From Sporosarcina thermotolerans (lineage in GTDB: Bacteria; Bacillota; Bacilli; Bacillales_A; Planococcaceae): DNA of 64,000 nucleotides. The stretch is from the NCBI RefSeq assembly GCF_030067815.1, contig NZ_CP125968.1, positions 2,782,001-2,846,000 on the forward strand. Reading direction: 5' to 3'. The notes under the pieces were generated by a model, which made no database searches, was not told the DNA's origin, and saw only the letters and a list, made by a program, of their open reading frames with translations. Each line of letters starts with the position of its first letter. The stretch's first letter is position 1. This document shows, piece after piece, positions 58,784 through 64,000 of the stretch. Both the position numbers and the translations under genes were made by a program.

Positions 58784-58925
58784 CGGAAGTTGCAACTAAC
58801 CAGAAATGGGAAAATTAAGAACCCTTTTTCCTTGCTCACTACAGGGATTGCACTAGCCCAATTAAAAAGAGGCGGCGATTGCCACCCCTTTAATTATTTT
58901 TTTCAACAATCGCGCCCGTTTGTTA
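58784..58925. repeat. Dispersed repeat, copy 2
   Basis: Same order of blocks as 53826-53960, including GGGATTGCACTAGCCC and TTCAACAATCGCGCCCGTTT. A third partial copy of the last block (AATTGCGCCCGTTTCGG) is near 62598. Confidence 0.65.
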
Positions 58926-59084
58926 TGTGCGTACTTTAAGAGATTTTCCTACTCCGAAAAGGACTGCTGCAATCAATATTACAGACAGAATAACTGCTAA
59001 ACTACTTCCCTTTCCAAACAACGCTGTCAGAACAACATCAAATGAAGGAAGCCCTAAAGTGTATATTAACGGTAACGCAAACAA
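58923..59084 (-). CDS. Possible small hydrophobic peptide
   Basis: An open frame of about 53 codons from a TTG at 59084 reads LFALPLIYTLGLPSFDVVLT and then a hydrophobic helix AVILSVILIAAVLFGVG before a basic tail. No ribosome site is obvious and there is no ATG. It could be the relic of a small membrane protein. Confidence 0.22.
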   Translation of the reverse strand: MFALPLIYTLGLPSFDVVLTALFGKGSSLAVILSVILIAAVLFGVGKSLKVRT

Positions 59085-59249
59085 ACGTCGCAGTAATTGC
59101 TACATAAAAATTAAGTTTTTCTTTTTATTCGTCACGAGATCGGTATTCAATGCGAGTTGAATATTCTGTATCTTTTATTTTATTTATGTGGTATTATGTA
59201 TTTGTAATATTTAACAAATATAGGTAGTAAATATAAAAGGAGGAAAAAA

Positions 59250-59807
59250 ATGAAGTCACTAAAAATTTTTGCAGCATCTGTAATACTTGCTACTACTACA
59301 TCATTTTCAACAGTTTTTGCGGAAGATTTGGATGGAGTTAAAGAATTTCAGGAAAATTTACCGGATTGGTATTGGACTGCTGACAGAATTAATCCGAATA
59401 ATCCTGATTTAGAAAACTTACCGCCTTCAAAAGTAGAATTTCAACTTAAAAACCTTGATGAAATTAGCACTTTAGGTGAAACAGCTTTGGTTGGGGGAAC
59501 TGGTTCTTCGTATATAATGAACGAAGGTTCAGGTTACTATGCAATAAACGCTACTTACGCTGATACAATCGTTGTATTGTTTCAAGTTATCGGCACTTTA
59601 TATAAACAACCAAAAGGTTCTACGGGATTAACTATTATAGATATAGCTTCTGAATCCAAATCTTATACAAAAGGAATGGTTGTAGCTGAAACTACATCTC
59701 CAAGTCAGCCTGTTGGAACTACAATGCTTACTGAAGGAGTACATTATATCAATATGCCATTAATCTCCGAGACTAAAGTAACCACTGATAAACTTGTAGT
59801 GAAATAG
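59250..59807 (+). CDS. Secreted protein of unknown function
   Basis: 185 residues with a clear signal peptide (MKSLKIFAASVILATTTSFS, cut after VFA). The mature part has few charges in the middle and no motif I recognise. ATG at 59250 after AAGGAGG. A strong terminator follows. AT-rich composition like its neighbour suggests acquired DNA. Confidence 0.7.
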   Translation: MKSLKIFAASVILATTTSFSTVFAEDLDGVKEFQENLPDWYWTADRINPNNPDLENLPPSKVEFQLKNLDEISTLGETALVGGTGSSYIMNEGSGYYAINATYADTIVVLFQVIGTLYKQPKGSTGLTIIDIASESKSYTKGMVVAETTSPSQPVGTTMLTEGVHYINMPLISETKVTTDKLVVK

Positions 59808-59814
59808 TTTTATT

Positions 59815-59847
59815 AACCATAAAGAGTTTTTCTTTATGGTTTTTTAT
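59815..59847 (+). terminator. Terminator after the secreted protein gene
   Basis: AACCATAAAGA/TCTTTATGGTT 11-bp stem, 5-nt loop, then TTTTTA. Confidence 0.88.
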
Positions 59848-59875
59848 ATTTAATATTAAGAAGGGATGAATTCAA

Positions 59876-60820
59876 GTGAAAAACAAAAAATATTTTTTTG
59901 TTTTTATAGTAGCTATATCTCTAATCATAACCCTATATATGGTCTTTCAAGAGAAAGAAATTAAGAGGGATTCTATGAATAAAGAACCAAATATAACTAC
60001 TGTAGAACGAACAGTTGAGGAACGAAGAGTTGAAGTGAATATAGACGAAAGGTTTGAAATAGATCGTGATCAATTAGCTTTTGAAACAAATAAAGAGGGA
60101 CAGCTGCAAGCTACATATATATTAACCAATAATGTACAAAAAGAAGAAAAAAGAATAATGTATGCAATAATTGAGGAAGATATTTCACCACTTATGATGG
60201 AGATTAATGGTGAAAAAACCAGGTATCATATATTTACAGTTCCAAAACAAGGCGAAGTCAAAGTAGATTTTACTTTATCAGGATTGCCAAAAGGGAAGCA
60301 CGTTGTGTATATATATAGTGAAAAGTATATTGATAATAAAACTTTCGATGAATTAGAAAAGGTACAATCACAAAAGATATTTGCACATAGTTATTTCTCA
60401 CTATATGTACAAAATAATAATAATAATAATAATTTAGCTAAATTTGAAGATAGTTTTAAACCCGTTACAAAAATTGAAGAATCTCATGAAGGTGATATGA
60501 TTTCTTTGTTTTTATACAAAGATCAGGAGTTGTCAACCGAAGTTAGTTCTATCGAGGAAAAAAAATATTATTTACTGATTAATAATTATCTGGAATTCGA
60601 ATTGAAAGGGCATTTATATTTATTTTCAGATTATAATGCGGAAAAATTGGAACAAATTCTAGTACCAGCCAATTCCAAAGCGGTACTCCCGGTGAATCTA
60701 GAAAATCATAAAGCAAAAGAAAGTATTAGATTTATATTATTAGGGGAACCAACAGAAAAACCAGATACTCCGTTTCCAGTTAGATTAATGCACAATTCTA
60801 TGCGTATACCCATTAAATAA
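59876..60820 (+). CDS. Membrane-anchored protein of unknown function
   Basis: 314 residues with an N-terminal membrane anchor (about 6-23) and a large extracytoplasmic part that looks beta-rich (two Ig-like halves, about 55-180 and 200-310). A run of seven Asn (about 180-186) is encoded by an (AAT)n microsatellite at about 60415-60432. GTG start at 59876 after AGGGATG. No family recognised. Confidence 0.65.
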   Translation: MKNKKYFFVFIVAISLIITLYMVFQEKEIKRDSMNKEPNITTVERTVEERRVEVNIDERFEIDRDQLAFETNKEGQLQATYILTNNVQKEEKRIMYAIIEEDISPLMMEINGEKTRYHIFTVPKQGEVKVDFTLSGLPKGKHVVYIYSEKYIDNKTFDELEKVQSQKIFAHSYFSLYVQNNNNNNNLAKFEDSFKPVTKIEESHEGDMISLFLYKDQELSTEVSSIEEKKYYLLINNYLEFELKGHLYLFSDYNAEKLEQILVPANSKAVLPVNLENHKAKESIRFILLGEPTEKPDTPFPVRLMHNSMRIPIK

Positions 60821-61026
60821 AGGGTAACTTCAAACAGTTCAGCTTGTATAAGTGCTTTCGCTGTTTAGTATAAGCGCATGAAGAGGCGCAAACTGTACAA
60901 ATAAAGGGGAGCTATTTAGAAAAAAACTGATCATCTTGCTAAAAACCCTAGTTCTTATGTTGAATTAGGGGTTTCATTAAGTAAATAAATTAATTATCAA
61001 ATACTCTAAAATCTAAAAACTGTATC
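60821..61026. other. AT-rich spacer
   Basis: AAACCCTA..TAGGGGTTT at about 60944-60973 may be a weak terminator hairpin for the upstream gene. Nothing else seen. Confidence 0.4.
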
Positions 61027-61310
61027 ATTTTTAACACTTCATTTGGCAAAAGTATGTTTATCAAAGCGTGCTCAATTACATGAACAGAGTTGCATTAACA
61101 GTAAAGCCTTACATTGACCATTTTCCTTATGCGTTGTCAGACCAATTCTGTGGAGATGAGACCTACATCCGCGTGAACGGCCGTTGGCACTATCTCTTTT
61201 TCTTCTTTGACGCAGCGAAGAAGGTTATTCTGTCCTATCGGACATCTCCTAATCGGGATACCCTTTCGGCGATAAGAGCATTGGACGGTATGTTCTCCAA
61301 AATGAAGTGA
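61027..61310 (+). mobile_element. Insertion sequence remnant: DDE transposase fragment
   Basis: The frame reads YVYQSVLNYMNRVALTV, then CGDETYIRVNGRWHYLFFFF and YRTSPNRDTLSAIRALDGMF. GDETYIRVNGRWHYL is typical of a DDE catalytic core (first Asp and surrounding strand). Both ends of the gene are missing. It abuts a truncated group II intron at about 61306. Family not certain (IS6/IS240-like core is my best guess). Confidence 0.75.
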
Positions 61311-61807
61311 TATAAACACGCCCGATTAATGAGAGTCTCGAACCTGGCTTTCGCATGATGTGTACTGCGAATTGATCTAAAGCCATAGCTGTGCTTATAA
61401 AACCTTGCTTCACAGATTGGCTCAAGCACTTGGAGAATACATTGTTGGAACAATCTGTCCCAAATAGTCGGAATCCCTAAAGGACGTGTTTTTCCGTTTG
61501 TCTTCGGGATATAAACCCGTCGAACAGCTTTGGGTACATAACGTTCAAACATTCGTTGTATCGTCGATACAACTTCCACCACGGACAATTGACTTATATC
61601 TTCAATCGTTAATTCATCATACCCTGCCGTACTACTGCCGGTATTTCGTTTAATATTACGATAAGCTAATCGAATGTTTTCATCGGATTGCATTAAATCG
61701 ATTAATCCATAAAAATTTTGACCATTAGCACTTTGAGCATATAAAGAATCAAAATGGAACTGCATATCATAATACTCGTTGTGCCTCAGTTTCTTTCGTT
61801 TTAACAA
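61307..61807 (-). pseudogene. ltrA: Group II intron reverse transcriptase/maturase, N-terminal fragment
   Basis: About 165 residues match the RT0-RT2 part: DLMQSDENIRLAYRNIKRN, then IPKTNGKTRPLGIPTIWDRL and QVLEPICEARFYKHSYGFR, ending at STHHAKARFETLINRACLYH. The catalytic YADD region and the maturase domain are absent because the sequence switches to the IS fragment at about 61306. It cannot be active. Confidence 0.88.
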
Positions 61808-62565
61808 GTCGGTGGCTCCTTCGGAGCTGAACCTCTATTAGTCTCACAAGAACCTCATTAATCGTTGAAGAACTGTCTTGCATGGTGAATGAATCTTTTA
61901 ATAGTCTAGTGGCTATCCCTCCACGTTCATTACACGCTTCAATGGTACTGTGCCACCACTTTCACCGATATGAAGAAAAGTTATATAGTCGCTATTCTCA
62001 CGACTATTTTCCTTTCCAACGCTTCACCGAGAGTAAGCTCTCCACGTTATCGGCTTACACGTTGAGTTACATCTATTATGGAACAAACTTAGGTGCTTCC
62101 TATGAGCCTGTTAGCATCACATGTGCCTATAACACAAGATGGATTTTTATATAGTCAATTCTTACTCATCCACAGCTAACCCTACATTTGGTAGTAAATA
62201 CATTTCTATATAATGTGCTTGTAGACCCGTACATTCAGAAGTTCGTCAGCAATACAGTATCTTATTGTATTTACATTGCATTCTCACCATATCTGTTCAA
62301 CCCAAGCACCATGATTTACACCACCCCATCGGGTAGGATTTCGTCAGCCGAACTGTTACGGTAAATTCTCACGCCTATTAGCCGAGCTTATAACACGCTG
62401 TTCCTTACTAAGCAGCGTGCTATTCGACGCAGGGGGAGCCTTTCAGAGCGTTACCTCATCATTCGACTCCTCGATATAACCCTTCAATTTTAGAAATCTA
62501 AAAACTGCCTGACCTTTACCGAAATTGTGTGACCACATTTCATTTGAGCCAGGAACATTTCGCAC
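61307..62565 (-). mobile_element. Truncated group II intron (5' half)
   Basis: The RNA 5' end is GTGCG at 62561-62565 (minus), the group II consensus start, followed by about 750 nt of structured domain I-IV sequence and the RT fragment. Domains V and VI are missing. The 5' exon is AACTAACGGGTGCTTTAGTT, almost the same target as the second intron. Confidence 0.82.
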
Positions 62566-62630
62566 GAACTAAAGCACCCGTTAGTTAAATAAACGACAAT
62601 TGCGCCCGTTTCGGAATATAGGAAAATTCA

Positions 62631-63047
62631 TTAACCCTCTATAAGTGCATGGTACTTCAAGATTTTTCCTTCGGATTCCACGAGTAAAATAGGACCTTTC
62701 TTTTCGATAGGTGAAAAAATCTTTGCACCAACAGGTAGCTTATTTGACATTTCATTTTCAAAGTTTGTATCTGTATCATTTCTTTTTTTGATTTCCCCTA
62801 CTTGCGCGCCCTTTGTTAAAGTTAATTCCCCGACCCAGTCAATTCCATTAACGTAAATTAAACCCTCGAATTGAAATATATCAGCTTCAGGGTCTGATGT
62901 TAGAACTTCTTCGGCACTAGGATTTCCAGGACTATGAACTTCTAACTTACCTGTACCTGATGAACTAGAACCTGATGAACTGGAACATCCATAAGCAGTT
63001 AATATTACGAAAAAAACCAAACTGAAAAATAATCTTGGTACTTTCAC
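62631..63047 (-). CDS. Small lipoprotein of unknown function
   Basis: 138 residues. Signal MKVPRLFFSLVFFVILTAYG then Cys (lipobox TAYGC), a Ser/Gly linker and a beta-rich domain. GTG start at 63047 with GGAGGG upstream. It is placed between the two introns and may be part of the same acquired block. No family recognised. Confidence 0.7.
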   Translation of the reverse strand: MKVPRLFFSLVFFVILTAYGCSSSSGSSSSGTGKLEVHSPGNPSAEEVLTSDPEADIFQFEGLIYVNGIDWVGELTLTKGAQVGEIKKRNDTDTNFENEMSNKLPVGAKIFSPIEKKGPILLVESEGKILKYHALIEG

Positions 63048-63182
63048 GTTATCCCTCCTCGTACCATTAGACTGACTACGGTAAAATAAGTTACTTAATT
63101 GTTCTATACACTTTTCAACTAAACTGCTGCGTTAGTTCAATAAGAACATTGATCTGTCTTAGTAGCCCAATGTTCTTAAGTA

Positions 63183-63834
63183 GTCGAGTAGAAGAGAACC
63201 TCTCTACCTTGCGGTAGATTGTGTTTCTCCCCCCTCACAGAACCGTGCTTGCGCTATTTACGCACACGGCTCCTCCAAATCATCATTCACACTGACTCTG
63301 CTATCCTCAATAGTTTAGTTTACATTTATTATCTCTACCGCTGTGTGTAGTAAATGTGTCCCTAGTGAGGGTGATCACTTGGTAGCAGCCTTTCCTCCAT
63401 CGGCATTACCCAACTTCATTGGTACTACGCTGCTATCCGACTCCCTACAACGGCATTTGGTTTCCTTGCTTATTATCGCTTGTACACCATACTCTTCTAT
63501 AAGAAGAAAAGACCGGTAGGGTCTCCCGAGTTGCCGTATCATATCAATGTGTGACGTGCCAAGGTCTCTGACTCCAGAGAGGTTTTATCCTTCTTGCCTT
63601 TAACGATGGATAAAATGTAGCTTTCTGCCGTGCTTAAAGCATCAGCCCTCTCGATTTACTAACATTATGGAGCTCAATCCCTTCAACCAGTTGGCTTTCG
63701 GCCCGCCACCTAACTGTCTACGCTTAAAGGCTACTGTTACCATTAGCCCTCCAAGACTCGCTACGAGTGAATGGCTAGTTCTTTCTCGACGGGAATCCCA
63801 CCCGCTATATGATACGACCTAGGCTCGGCCGCAC
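63183..63834 (-). mobile_element. Complete ORF-less group II intron
   Basis: About 652 nt. The 5' end GTGCG is at 63830-63834. Domain V is at 63240-63272 (minus): GAGCCGTGTGCG, loop, GCGCAAGCACGGTTC, with the AGC catalytic triad. Domain VI follows and the intron ends at CTACTCGAC. There is no room for a reverse transcriptase, so splicing or mobility would need help from another intron's protein. The 5' exon ends CAACTAACGGGTGCTT. Confidence 0.8.
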
Positions 63835-63907
63835 AAGCACCCGTTAGTTGAAGAAGAAATCCTTTTCTTTTACTAACGGGTTCGGTTGATGGGAAAAAAC
63901 AATAAAC

Positions 63908-64000
63908 CTATTTTGCATTTATTAATCCCAATTCTTTGCACCAAGGTCCTTGTCCCTTGCATTGAAATTGATAAACTTTATCTTCATTTTTAACTTTAAG
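63908..64000 (-). CDS. C-terminal end of a protein (cut by window edge)
   Basis: The last 30 codons read LKVKNEDKVYQFQCKGQGPW and CKELGLINAK, then TAG at 63908-63910. Too short to assign. The rest lies beyond the right edge. Confidence 0.45.
   Translation of the reverse strand, partial: LKVKNEDKVYQFQCKGQGPWCKELGLINAK

Larger units (their letters stand above)
58474..59249. other. Mostly non-coding stretch with a dispersed repeat
   Basis: Contains dispersed repeat copy 2 (58784-58925) and a doubtful minus-strand peptide (below). ACGCCTGAAACCC..GGGTTTTGGGTGT near 58726-58760 is a hairpin followed by T7 and may be a plus-strand terminator. A promoter for the secreted protein gene should lie in 59150-59230; GTGGTATTATG near 59187 resembles an extended -10. 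Confidence 0.5.

Noticed and set aside
61882..62154. Plus-strand 90-residue frame
   Set aside because: It lies antisense to the structured RNA of the truncated group II intron and resembles no protein.

Overview
The window is a chromosomal segment from a low-GC, endospore-forming Gram-positive bacterium of the order Bacillales. Gene order on the minus strand follows the Bacillus subtilis run pheA-pheB-obg-spo0B-rpmA-prp-rplU-spoIVFB-spoIVFA-minD-minC-mreD-mreC-mreB-radC-maf-spoIIB-comC-folC-valS-spoVID-hemLBDCXA-ysxC-lon-clpX-tig-ysoA, then ysnB-rdgB-rph-racE-ysmB-gerE-ysmA-sdhBAC, with yslB (+), uvrC and trxA. Sporulation genes (spo0B, spoIVFA/FB, spoIIB, spoVID-like, gerE) show it is a spore former. 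Protein sequence and codon habits suggest Planococcaceae (Sporosarcina-like), but that is inference.

Layout. 1-17.3 kb: aromatic amino acid, ribosome, sporulation, Min and Mre genes, then two tandem membrane-GAF-GGDEF diguanylate cyclases and folC. 17.3-19.0 kb: two plus-strand ATP-grasp ligases that interrupt the conserved order. 19-36.3 kb: valS with a T-box leader, heme biosynthesis, protein quality control (lon, clpX, tig). 36.3-42.8 kb: an accessory block with mazEF, a decarboxylase remnant, a cupin protein, a broken ferritin-like gene, a lipoprotein and a helix-turn-helix protein; its 38.3-42.8 kb part is bracketed by two degenerate copies of the 3' flank of a tRNA-Arg gene. 42.8-53.5 kb: housekeeping genes again. 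53.5-64 kb: AT-rich accessory DNA with a broken S41 peptidase, an ECF sigma/anti-sigma pair, an M23 peptidase, unknown secreted proteins, an IS fragment, and two group II introns (one truncated, one complete but without an ORF).

Two window-wide patterns stand out. First, at least twelve genes, several of them essential or highly conserved (valS, folC, tig, lon, sdhA), are split by single-base frameshifts, mostly at short homopolymers. This looks like draft-assembly error rather than biology, so these genes are annotated here as single loci. Second, five intergenic arrays of short degenerate direct repeats have a period of 20 or 21 bp (two helical turns), each with its own motif (CATAAAT, TGACCGATA, TTCTTGAGCGCGGAACG, CTTCCCATAGAA). 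They are neither CRISPR nor coding and are the best candidate in the window for an undescribed element class.

Working units: hemA-X-C-D-B-L is an operon supplying uroporphyrinogen; rplU-prp-rpmA combines L21 and L27 with the protease that matures L27; mreBCD-minCD couples cell shape and division-site selection; sdhCAB is complex II; the gene next to gerE is a thioesterase whose promoter carries a FadR-like operator.
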